NCBI GenBank assembly: GCA_003641415.1
Contig: QNAG01000062.1
Location: forward strand, 1-12,708
Length of the DNA: 12,708 nt
Reading direction: 5' to 3'
Source: Candidatus Zixiibacteriota bacterium
GTDB taxonomy: Bacteria; Zixibacteria; MSB-5A5; GN15; FEB-12
The stretch's first letter is position 1. Each line of letters starts with the position of its first letter. Made by a program: the position numbers and the translations under genes. Of the stretch, positions 5,934-12,538 are shown piece by piece. The notes under the pieces are model-generated. The model saw only the letters and a list, made by a program, of their open reading frames with translations. It ran no database searches and had not been told where the DNA came from.

Positions 5934-6877
5934 ACTGGATGAAAATATCAACTGTTGTGAAAGCTCTAAGCCTGGTTTTGATATGTTCCTTAGTGCCAAT
6001 TCATGCAGAAAGTGATCTCCAGCACAAGGTTGACTCGCTGTTTGTGATTGCCTCTTCCGGCGAACTAAGATATCGTGATATGACCCAACCGGCTATCGAT
6101 TCGATAGCGGCTTTAGGTGTTTCGGCAGTGCCTTTACTTGTGGATAAATTCACTACCAAATCAGCGCGGGAGCGATGGACAGTTATTTGGATTCTGCGGA
6201 AAATTGGAAGTGACGCTGTCCCCTATCTGGTATCCTCGTTGAATCGTTCGGATGGTCTCGTAGTGCAGAGAATTTGTTGGGCACTCGGAGATATTAAAGA
6301 TACAACAGCAGTGATACCCCTGATGTCGGTACTTGAACACAAGCGCTGGCAGGTGCGGGAGCAGGCTGTTGGAGCCTTGGGGAAGATTGGCGATAGTCGT
6401 GCCGCCGATGCTGTCATGCGCGTCCTGTATGATTCTGTAGGACAAGTACGAAAAGCCGCAGTTGTAGCTTGTGGAGCGCTTGCAGTGCAGGAATCAATAG
6501 TAGGGTTGGTCCATACTCTCAATGATCAGTTTTATGGTGCTCGTCTGGAGGTAGCCAACTCCCTTTTGAAACTGGATACTACTATGGTGATGGAAGTATT
6601 AGTAGACTCAATAAAATCAGAAAAGCAAATGATAGGGAATCTGATTTGTCAATTGCTTGGAGAATACGGGACTGATGAAGCCATTGAAATTCTTTTGAAT
6701 CAAGTTCTCAACTCACCCGATGCTACTCGCCGCGCTCATGCTGCTGTGGCTTTGATTAAAGCCGACCCGCAAGACAATTGCGATTATCGAACAACAATTC
6801 TCGAACGTGAAACTGACCGTCTGACTCGACTTAAAATTGAGTCAACTATATCAGATTTACAAAATGAATCCGAGTAG
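5930..6877 (+). CDS. Exported HEAT-repeat protein
   Basis: A 315-residue protein with a signal peptide (residues 1-26, cleavage likely after IHA) and about six HEAT / PBS-lyase-type helical repeats over residues 55-265, for example VQRICWALGDIKDTTAVIPL followed by VREQAVGALGKIGDSRAADA. Such alpha-solenoids bind other proteins; no catalytic residues are visible. GTG 5930 is chosen because GGGGAG lies 8 bases upstream; ATG 5939 is an alternative and also leaves a signal peptide. The GTGA overlap with the preceding gene implies translational coupling, so a complex with the repeat protein is a reasonable inference. No terminator is seen before the HDOD gene 135 bases downstream. Confidence 0.87.
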   Translation: MNWMKISTVVKALSLVLICSLVPIHAESDLQHKVDSLFVIASSGELRYRDMTQPAIDSIAALGVSAVPLLVDKFTTKSARERWTVIWILRKIGSDAVPYLVSSLNRSDGLVVQRICWALGDIKDTTAVIPLMSVLEHKRWQVREQAVGALGKIGDSRAADAVMRVLYDSVGQVRKAAVVACGALAVQESIVGLVHTLNDQFYGARLEVANSLLKLDTTMVMEVLVDSIKSEKQMIGNLICQLLGEYGTDEAIEILLNQVLNSPDATRRAHAAVALIKADPQDNCDYRTTILERETDRLTRLKIESTISDLQNESE

Positions 6878-7012
6878 CGTTCACGAGTACCTGAATGGCG
6901 ACGGTATGGAGTTGAAGGGCGGCGTATGCAAGAATCAGCCTTTGGAATTATCTTCAGATATCTGTTTTTGAAGCCTGCTAAACCGGAGTAACATTTAGCC
7001 GATAAAAAGATT

Positions 7013-8326
7013 ATGGGTACAAACAATGACCTGTTTGAGAAAATACTCAGAGATCACCAGGAACTTTCGTCTCTGCCGCAAACGCTAACGGAGGTAATCC
7101 GAATAAGTCGCGATGAGGGCGCATCAGCAAGTGATTTGGCTGCTGTGTTGATGCGAGATCCGGCCTTAACGGTAAAGACGCTCCGTTTGGCAAATAGTCC
7201 TTATTTCGGGGTTGGGCGGGAGATCTCTTCCATGGTCCAGGCGGTCATGGTTCTGGGAACTAAATCTGTAACAGCCCTGGCGCTTTCAGCTTCAATCTAT
7301 GACCTGACCGACAAATGGCAGTCAACAATCGACCGTAATAGATTCTGGCGTCACTCAATCTGCGTAGCTGTCAGTGCTCGTAATCTTGCCGAAAAAGTGG
7401 GAATGAAGAATTCCGAGGAGGCTTTTGTCGCCGGCCTTCTGCATGATATTGGTTTGTTAATATTAGAGGGATCATTCCCCGATAAATACGCCCGTCTTTG
7501 GGAGCCGGCTGAAGCAGGGGAGAGCATTCATCGCCTTGAGGAAAATGTGTGGGGTACCAACCACGCCAGAGTAGGACAGTTTCTTTTGGAACAATGGAAC
7601 ATTCCCAAAAGCATCTGTGATGCTGTTGGATCGCACCATGCAGATATATCTCATTCCCCGGAAGATTTACCATCTCAGTTGTCGCAGGTTGTCATACTGG
7701 CCAATCAAACAGCTCATTTCACCATTGTTAAGTCCAGGCCTTGTTCAGCAACAACTATTGAGCAAACTGACATCCTGTGCGAGAACTTGAAGCTCCAACA
7801 AGCTGAATTACATAAGAACAGCGAGGCTCTTTTAAGGCAAACTACTGAAGAAGCAGAGTTTCTGGATATTGATATTGGTTCTGTATCAGAGTTGCTCAGC
7901 GAGGCTAACCAGATACTGTTTAGCCAATACCTGACGCTCGATAAGCTTCTTCGCGAAAATCGCACTATGCAAAGACAAATCGCTCAAGCCAGGATAGAAG
8001 CTGCCGCTCTGGAGACCCTTAAGGCAATCACGGCTACGTTTAACCATTATATAAATAACGCTATCGGAACAATACTTGGCCGCGCCCAACTTGTGCAAAC
8101 CGATATTACGGGGGGTAGATTGATCGACTCTGATGACAATGCCATGCGGTCTATGGATGTTATTATCAAGGGCGTTAATACAATTCGTTCAGTCATGAAC
8201 GAGTTGCTTGAATTATCGTCCTTTGATACCACTGTCTACTACGAAGACACTCTTATTATTGATATAGAAAAGAAGATCGAAGAGCAACTTGCAAGCCTCG
8301 AAGAACCCTCCGCTTTTGCTCAGTAA
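7013..8326 (+). CDS. HDOD signalling protein with a C-terminal orphan H-box domain
   Basis: A 437-residue cytoplasmic signalling protein. Residues about 15-215 form an HDOD domain (the start SLPQTLTEVIRI and the LMRDPALTVKTLRLANSPYF segment are characteristic). It keeps metal-ligand-like residues H114, H144-D145, H184 and H208-H209, which many HDODs have lost. Then come two helical stretches (about 255-280 and 305-340) and, from residue 343, FNHYINNAIGTILGRAQLV. This resembles the dimerisation/H-box helix of histidine kinases, with H345 in the phospho-His position. The protein ends 92 residues later with no N, G1 or G2 box, so it has no ATPase. It may dimerise, relay phosphate in the manner of Spo0B, or only scaffold. 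ATG 7013 has a weak purine-rich RBS (AAAAAGA). HDOD proteins often govern motility, biofilm or cell cycle, which fits the pilin neighbourhood without proving it. Confidence 0.88.
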   Translation: MGTNNDLFEKILRDHQELSSLPQTLTEVIRISRDEGASASDLAAVLMRDPALTVKTLRLANSPYFGVGREISSMVQAVMVLGTKSVTALALSASIYDLTDKWQSTIDRNRFWRHSICVAVSARNLAEKVGMKNSEEAFVAGLLHDIGLLILEGSFPDKYARLWEPAEAGESIHRLEENVWGTNHARVGQFLLEQWNIPKSICDAVGSHHADISHSPEDLPSQLSQVVILANQTAHFTIVKSRPCSATTIEQTDILCENLKLQQAELHKNSEALLRQTTEEAEFLDIDIGSVSELLSEANQILFSQYLTLDKLLRENRTMQRQIAQARIEAAALETLKAITATFNHYINNAIGTILGRAQLVQTDITGGRLIDSDDNAMRSMDVIIKGVNTIRSVMNELLELSSFDTTVYYEDTLIIDIEKKIEEQLASLEEPSAFAQ

Positions 8327-8394
8327 TAATTGAGTAGCTTGTTCTCCAAAGTATTTTCAACACTGTTCGTCTGGGTAAAAACGCCCTTACGATA

Positions 8395-10308
8395 TCAGTG
8401 TAGTTGATTAAAAATAATATTAGAGTTTGAGCCGGTAATTGTAAGTGAGGGACCGCCTCCACCCAGAACAAACTTTGCTTCCCTGGTATTCCCGGAAGTG
8501 ATGATATCGATTGGCCAAGAGCTTTTTATCTCTCCATTGATAGTGCTGGCTATTAGATCAAGAGCTACATCATCTTCAATTGTTAAAATAATGGTACTGT
8601 TGCTGGAGTGAATCATCGATGATCCGGAAATGTCTTCAGAAACCAAAACTTCAATTGGCCCGTTGTGATTCTCGATATCCAGTGTTCCTGTGAGGTAACG
8701 CACGGTTACAGGAGCGTAGCGATTATCGATAGACAGTGAGCCATCAATATTCAGAGCTGTAATAATTCCTCGCTGATTTTCAGCCCGAACGGACCCTTCT
8801 ACCCCGTCTAACAGTACCGGATTATATGAGTTAGTAACAGCTACATCACCCACAAGATCGCGTATCTCTACCAATCCGCTCGAGTTATTAATCGATATAG
8901 AGCCTTCATGATGGGCCAACCGAATTTCACCGTTATTGTGAATTATGACATTGCCCTCGCAACCCGAGAGCTCTATAGCGGCATAAGAATTCTTAATTTC
9001 CATGTTGCCGCTGCAGTCGGAAATTGTCACGGGCGCAAAGGAAGACTGCACAATGATATCCCCCTTGATGTTGGTCAGGGTAACATTGCCCATGTTGTTG
9101 ATAATACTGACAGCGTCCGATATGTCGCTGACAGTTACTGATGAATTATTGGCATTGATGGACACACTACTTTGAATGTCAGTTACAGTTATCAGACCGA
9201 AGGCGCTACTGCATACCAGACGGTTATTCCGTGGTACCATGACTTCCATCTGGCTCTTGTTGATAGTTGTACTCAAATCTGTGATATCAGGTGTTTTTAC
9301 TTCAACAAGAATGCCACTATCACCAGGGCTTGCAGTCAATTGGATTTGTTCAACCAGGTCCTTCACATTCTGTTGGGATTTTGACGAAATCTCTATCTGT
9401 GACTGTGCCAGTATTTTTTTTCTGTCCCATCCAGTTATCTTCACCTGACCGGTTGGGCTGTTGATATAGATTGGTATACTTGAAGAAATAACCTCGACAC
9501 TATCAGTCACTTCTCTCATTGCTACAGTCGTCCCTGAAGAAGTAGTATACAATCGCTCACTTTCTATAGGCATTGCCGGTTTAGAAGGACGATAGACAAT
9601 TAATGTCTCTGATGAATGTGGTATTTCTTCAACCTCGTGTTCTTCATTAAGAGGAGCAAGCTCCGGTATTTCGGGGACTTCCGGAATCTCAAAATCAAGT
9701 TCGATCATCGCTAAAGTATCACCGAGATCCTTAAGTTGTATCTGAAGCTCAAACATCATCTCAGCCAGATCAAAGTTGAATTCTTGGAGGTAGATAGCAA
9801 CTTCACGGTTAAGAAGTTCCTCCTGTTGAAGCTGTTCACCAACCTCAAATTGTAAAACAACCTTTATAGCTTCAAGATCGCGACGAAGAGACCTGGTTAC
9901 CCGATAAGCCTTGCGGTCGTTTGCCTTCAATTCCTTCTCACGTTCCTGTAATTCCCGAGTAGTTTCATTAAGATCAGATACAAGCAGATCTATATCGTCA
10001 AGATAAATCCCCTTCGCCAGTTTGACAGCCAGCCTGGTTAGTTGTTTTCTCTGCATCGCGACCGATTTAGAGTTAAACTCCATGAGGTTCTTGCCGTAGT
10101 CGACAGCCAAATCCTCAAGTTCCATGAGAATCTCGGCATACTCCTCCGCCAACTCTTGAGCTTTGGCGCTCACCATCACCCGTACTACTTTCCGATCCTC
10201 GATATTCTCTGGAGGAGGAAGAGCCTGAGCATAGGCCAGCGCAGCCAGCACACAGGTAAAGAAGCCCCCAAGCAAAAACTGCTGGAGTATTTTAGCTGAT
10301 CGAATCAT
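8395..10308 (-). CDS. DUF4097-like exported beta-repeat protein with a helical N-terminus
   Basis: A 637-residue protein. It has a signal peptide (1-28, ending AYAQA), then a long charged helical/coiled-coil region (about 45-205), an acidic Pro-Glu linker (EIPEVPEIPEL at about 207), and a beta-strand domain from about 270 to the end. The region 383-553 is a ladder of about ten rungs of 16-19 residues, most starting with Asn and following N-x-Y-x-P-V-x-[IL]-x-x-x-x-G-x-[LVI]-x-[IV]. This is the DUF4097 / putative adhesin type of repeat, and it predicts a parallel beta-helix with a stacked asparagine column. No outer-membrane anchor or sorting motif is seen. The start is set by the signal peptide; there is no Shine-Dalgarno, but a same-frame small ORF ends 21 bases upstream, so translational coupling is possible. 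An envelope or adhesion role is inferred. Confidence 0.87.
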   Translation of the reverse strand: MIRSAKILQQFLLGGFFTCVLAALAYAQALPPPENIEDRKVVRVMVSAKAQELAEEYAEILMELEDLAVDYGKNLMEFNSKSVAMQRKQLTRLAVKLAKGIYLDDIDLLVSDLNETTRELQEREKELKANDRKAYRVTRSLRRDLEAIKVVLQFEVGEQLQQEELLNREVAIYLQEFNFDLAEMMFELQIQLKDLGDTLAMIELDFEIPEVPEIPELAPLNEEHEVEEIPHSSETLIVYRPSKPAMPIESERLYTTSSGTTVAMREVTDSVEVISSSIPIYINSPTGQVKITGWDRKKILAQSQIEISSKSQQNVKDLVEQIQLTASPGDSGILVEVKTPDITDLSTTINKSQMEVMVPRNNRLVCSSAFGLITVTDIQSSVSINANNSSVTVSDISDAVSIINNMGNVTLTNIKGDIIVQSSFAPVTISDCSGNMEIKNSYAAIELSGCEGNVIIHNNGEIRLAHHEGSISINNSSGLVEIRDLVGDVAVTNSYNPVLLDGVEGSVRAENQRGIITALNIDGSLSIDNRYAPVTVRYLTGTLDIENHNGPIEVLVSEDISGSSMIHSSNSTIILTIEDDVALDLIASTINGEIKSSWPIDIITSGNTREAKFVLGGGGPSLTITGSNSNIIFNQLH

Positions 10309-10329
10309 GAATATATCACAAAAAAAGGT

Positions 10330-10488
10330 TTAATCTACATCCCACGGACTCTCGATCGTCATATTGCATCCTTTCTTCTCGCATAGCGAGTGTCGTTCAT
10401 TGTACTTTGACAGTCGATAAAAAACAAGCTCACTCTTTGAAATGCTGAGTTCTTTCTCGAACCCTCTTTTGAAAAAAGACCAATCCAT
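10330..10488 (-). CDS. Small hypothetical protein, 52 residues
   Basis: Not recognised. Between the CPBP gene and the DUF4097-like gene, the minus strand has an open frame of 52 codons from ATG 10488 to TAA 10330-10332. The product begins MDWSFFKRGFEKELSISKSE and ends SPWDVD. It is charged, with two cysteines spaced CEKKGC, no membrane segment and no signal peptide. The RBS is weak (AGAAAG, 4 bases before ATG). It is in the same reading frame as the following 637-residue gene, whose ATG lies 21 bases past the TAA and lacks a Shine-Dalgarno of its own; re-initiation could couple the two. Composition looks protein-like, but an ORF of this length can occur by chance. Confidence 0.45.
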   Translation of the reverse strand: MDWSFFKRGFEKELSISKSELVFYRLSKYNERHSLCEKKGCNMTIESPWDVD

Positions 10489-10557
10489 TGTTCTTTCTTC
10501 TACTCTAAATACGCTCGTTTATACGGATGGTTTCCTATTGCACAGAAAATGTTCGTG

Positions 10558-11334
10558 CTATTGCGGTATGAAAAGGGCGCTGAAGTCTTGAAAAAAGTGT
10601 GCGATTATCCCCGGCCAGATACTACCGGTACGAATGTACAAAAGAGAAAAAAGGATTCCATAAATGGCGATAACGATCAATCCCGGAATTCCCTGGTAGG
10701 CGTGACAAACACCAAAGGACAGGGCTGAAAAAATAGTTGGAATTACCCAGCTTTTTAATCCACCGACTAATCGAAGGCGGGTCATGAGATACCCCCGAAA
10801 TGCAGACTCTTCGCAGAACCCGGCCGTAAAAGAAACCGCTACCCAGACCACCCGTCCGGCTGTGTCGGTGGGGATTAACATAGCAACCTCTCCCGGCATA
10901 GGTAACCCAACCTGGGCCAGAACCCAGGCTAAACCCGATAATATCAGGTTAGAAACGATAAGGAAGGAGATAGCCCAGGCGAAATCAAGTCCTCGGATTT
11001 TCTTGAAACCGAGACCCGCCATTCCTGTTTGCTCAAAATAGAGAGCCAGGAACAGGAACATGAAAACCCCCCATTGCATGATAATAGTTGAAACCAACAG
11101 AACCATTCTCATGCCATCGTTGAGGTTCCCAAGCAGGGTAGAAGGGTCCTCCACAAAGGCCAGCGAAACTCCCGGGTAGACAATGAGCAGGAAAAAAAGT
11201 GAAAGCCAAGTCATTTTCGAACGCCGGAAAGCGAGGTTTCCAGACCTTGCTTTGAAACTGTCCTCAATCGCTACATTTGAGGGTTCAGCATCGAAAATAG
11301 TTATGCGTTCCATTGGGTCTGACTCGCGAGTCAT
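10558..11334 (-). CDS. CPBP-family intramembrane metalloprotease (CAAX/Abi type)
   Basis: A 258-residue multi-pass membrane protein, with about six hydrophobic segments after a 40-residue cytoplasmic N-terminus. It carries all three CPBP motifs: EExxxR (E175, E176, R180, within EESAFRGYL), FxxxH (F207, H211) and HxxxD (H246, D250; many members have Asn in the last position). Known relatives cleave membrane proteins or prenylated CAAX-like substrates, or act in bacteriocin self-immunity; the substrate here is unknown. ATG 11334 is the longest start. ATG 11313 (MERITIF) is also possible, and neither has a good Shine-Dalgarno. A 14-bp perfect palindrome overlaps the first start. The small ORF and DUF4097-like gene follow in the same direction without an intervening terminator, so a three-gene operon is possible. 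Confidence 0.9.
   Translation of the reverse strand: MTRESDPMERITIFDAEPSNVAIEDSFKARSGNLAFRRSKMTWLSLFFLLIVYPGVSLAFVEDPSTLLGNLNDGMRMVLLVSTIIMQWGVFMFLFLALYFEQTGMAGLGFKKIRGLDFAWAISFLIVSNLILSGLAWVLAQVGLPMPGEVAMLIPTDTAGRVVWVAVSFTAGFCEESAFRGYLMTRLRLVGGLKSWVIPTIFSALSFGVCHAYQGIPGLIVIAIYGILFSLLYIRTGSIWPGIIAHFFQDFSALFIPQ
11320..11333. promoter_or_regulatory. Perfect palindrome over the protease start
   Basis: TGACTCGCGAGTCA is a perfect 14-bp palindrome. It covers the first codons if the protease starts at ATG 11334, or the ribosome-binding region if it starts at ATG 11313. It could be a repressor operator. Its function is inferred from symmetry and position only. Confidence 0.4.
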
Positions 11335-11615
11335 AGATTTGGTTTGATTTCTTCCGTATATCCCGATAGGGGGCTTTCAATTATTATGACCTTTCAGAAC
11401 TTTGCCTTTTCTAAATTTCGGCAGTATCACTCCGTTAAATTATCATATTTCCCAAAATAGTCAATCTGTCAACAAAAGGAAAGGTTACATCACGAAGTTA
11501 AGCTCACCCGGAGTCAGTTGCAGAAGAAATCTATCGAATGTTATTCATGTGATACAGCAATTGGCATCGACCGTAACTCAAACGTGATGGTGATGTGGTA
11601 GCCAGGACACTTCTC
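11335..11615. other. Divergent intergenic region, no gene seen
   Basis: About 280 bases between the protease (minus) and the sigma4-like gene (plus). A 61-codon TTG-start frame on plus (11402-11587) lacks a ribosome binding site and protein-like composition. The region should hold both divergent promoters. Only a weak candidate for the minus strand is visible (11442-11472). Confidence 0.5.
11442..11472 (-). promoter_or_regulatory. Weak candidate sigma70-type promoter for the protease
   Basis: Read on minus, a perfect TTGACA is followed after 19 bases by TATGAT. The -10 matches 5 of 6, but the spacer is two bases longer than optimal. It would give a leader of about 100 bases to ATG 11334. Confidence 0.3.
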
Positions 11616-11634
11616 TTGCCTAAATTATAGGCAA
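11616..11634 (+). promoter_or_regulatory. Inverted repeat abutting the RBS of the sigma4-like gene
   Basis: TTGCCTA and TAGGCAA form a perfect 7-bp stem with loop AATTA. The stem ends directly against the Shine-Dalgarno AAGGAG (11635-11640) of the gene starting at 11647. It may be an autoregulatory operator for the encoded DNA-binding protein, or an RNA hairpin that affects ribosome access. There is no T tract. Confidence 0.5.
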
Positions 11635-11646
11635 AAGGAGAAGAAT

Positions 11647-12195
11647 ATGTCAAACAATCGGATTGTGTTTCAGAACTGGATTGTCGATTTGGGGCGGGAC
11701 CCATCGTGGCAGGAATTACCAGCCATGTCATCGGAAGAGATAGGGAATACAGCTTTACTGCGCGCAAGAGTGCAACAAGCTTTACTATGCCTGAGTGATG
11801 GAGAACGGGAGTTGATAGAGCAGTTCTATTATATGGGACGCAGCTACCGCGAGATATCTGAGCGTTCCGGTCGGGCAATTTACAGACTTGAGGCTATACA
11901 CAAACGAGCCTTGCGCAAGCTTCGCAACGAGCTGCGATATTTCATACAGGAAAGGTTTCACTTGGATGAAACTATTGAGAGAAACATCAGCGAGTGCCCT
12001 ATCTGTAATTCTCCATACCGGTGTGATATTGATTTTGTAATATCTCAGCGCGACCCGACAGCTACCTGGAAACCGATAATGCGTTATCTGCGCAAGAAGT
12101 ACAACCTCGATATTCGTTCGCCACAGACTCTAATAGGTCATGAACGTCATCACATGCAAAGAACAGCAGAAATGAAAATTGAAAGCGAGAAATAA
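11647..12195 (+). CDS. Sigma-region-4-like HTH protein with C-terminal Cys/His domain
   Basis: A 182-residue regulator. Residues about 42-97 match region 4 of ECF/sigma70 factors (ALLCLSDGERELIEQF, then SYREISERSG and RALRKLRNEL), the part that reads -35 elements. No region 2 is present: the first 40 residues are too short and show no such motifs, so it is not a complete sigma factor. The C-terminal half has C117-x2-C120 in ECPICNSPYRCDID and, about 45 residues later, H165-x3-H169 (GHERHHM), a plausible CCHH zinc site. It resembles short Cys-Cys-HTH-His domains seen in other bacterial DNA-binding proteins. AAGGAG 6 bases before ATG 11647 sets the start. The RHH gene follows after 88 bases. 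It might be a transcription factor, or a co-sigma that binds another sigma subunit; this is undecided. Confidence 0.8.
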   Translation: MSNNRIVFQNWIVDLGRDPSWQELPAMSSEEIGNTALLRARVQQALLCLSDGERELIEQFYYMGRSYREISERSGRAIYRLEAIHKRALRKLRNELRYFIQERFHLDETIERNISECPICNSPYRCDIDFVISQRDPTATWKPIMRYLRKKYNLDIRSPQTLIGHERHHMQRTAEMKIESEK

Positions 12196-12218
12196 AGTGA
12201 AATGAAATCAGTGTAGTT

Positions 12219-12248
12219 TAGACAAGTTTACATGGAAGAAACTATATG
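12219..12248 (+). promoter_or_regulatory. Weak candidate promoter before the RHH gene
   Basis: TAGACA and TATATG are separated by 18 bases (5 of 6 and 4 of 6 matches to sigma70 boxes), with the start of transcription expected near 12255. The gene could equally be read through from the sigma4-like gene, since no terminator lies between them. Confidence 0.28.
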
Positions 12249-12283
12249 CTCATTTTAGGGCATCACAAGAAAAGGAGTGCAAC

Positions 12284-12538
12284 ATGGATACAAAAGCTTT
12301 ACCGACCAAGACTCGCGGCGATCACTGTTTGAACGTTTTCGTCTCGTATGAATTGAAGAACCGTATAAAAGAACTGGCTGAGAAATATGATCGGACGACA
12401 TCGGACATGGTTCGATCAGTACTGCGCATTGGTATCCCGATGATGGAGGGTTTATCTGAGGCGGAGGAAGTAATGGTGAGGGAGTACATCCAGCTTTTCC
12501 GAAAACTCCGCCAAGTGAAATCGTTGAAGGAAGTATGA
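12284..12538 (+). CDS. Ribbon-helix-helix DNA-binding protein
   Basis: An 84-residue protein. Residues 15-52 fit the MetJ/Arc/CopG fold: a beta strand CLNVFVSY that would insert in the major groove as a dimer, helix 1 (about 23-35, LKNRIKELAEKYD), a short turn with Thr-Thr-Ser, and helix 2 (about 40-50, DMVRSVLRIG). A C-terminal acidic helix (about 56-82) may aid oligomerisation. AAGGAG 6 bases before ATG 12284 supports the start. RHH proteins are often autorepressors or antitoxins, but no toxin-like gene follows: the next 170 bases are non-coding repeat sequence. Pairing with the sigma4-like gene 88 bases upstream suggests a two-regulator cassette. Confidence 0.83.
   Translation: MDTKALPTKTRGDHCLNVFVSYELKNRIKELAEKYDRTTSDMVRSVLRIGIPMMEGLSEAEEVMVREYIQLFRKLRQVKSLKEV

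Noticed and set aside
5930..6010. Lipoprotein signal in the HEAT-repeat protein (C19 in VLIC)
   Set aside because: The residue before Cys is Ile, not Gly/Ala/Ser, so it is not a lipobox. Ordinary signal peptidase cleavage after IHA fits better.
6955..6964. CAGATATCTG palindrome before the HDOD gene as an operator
   Set aside because: A 10-bp AT-rich palindrome is expected by chance in a window of this size, and no promoter elements accompany it.
8327..8394. Shared terminator between the convergent HDOD and DUF4097-like genes
   Set aside because: Only weak pairings (GTAA/TTAC, GGG/CCC) around CGCCC are present, with no proper stem and T tract.
11402..11587. Plus-strand 61-codon frame in the divergent region
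   Set aside because: It starts at TTG with no Shine-Dalgarno and has no recognisable features. The region is needed for divergent promoters.
12284..12538. RHH protein as the antitoxin of a toxin-antitoxin pair
   Set aside because: No toxin-like ORF is adjacent. The upstream partner is a sigma4-like regulator and the downstream 170 bases are non-coding.
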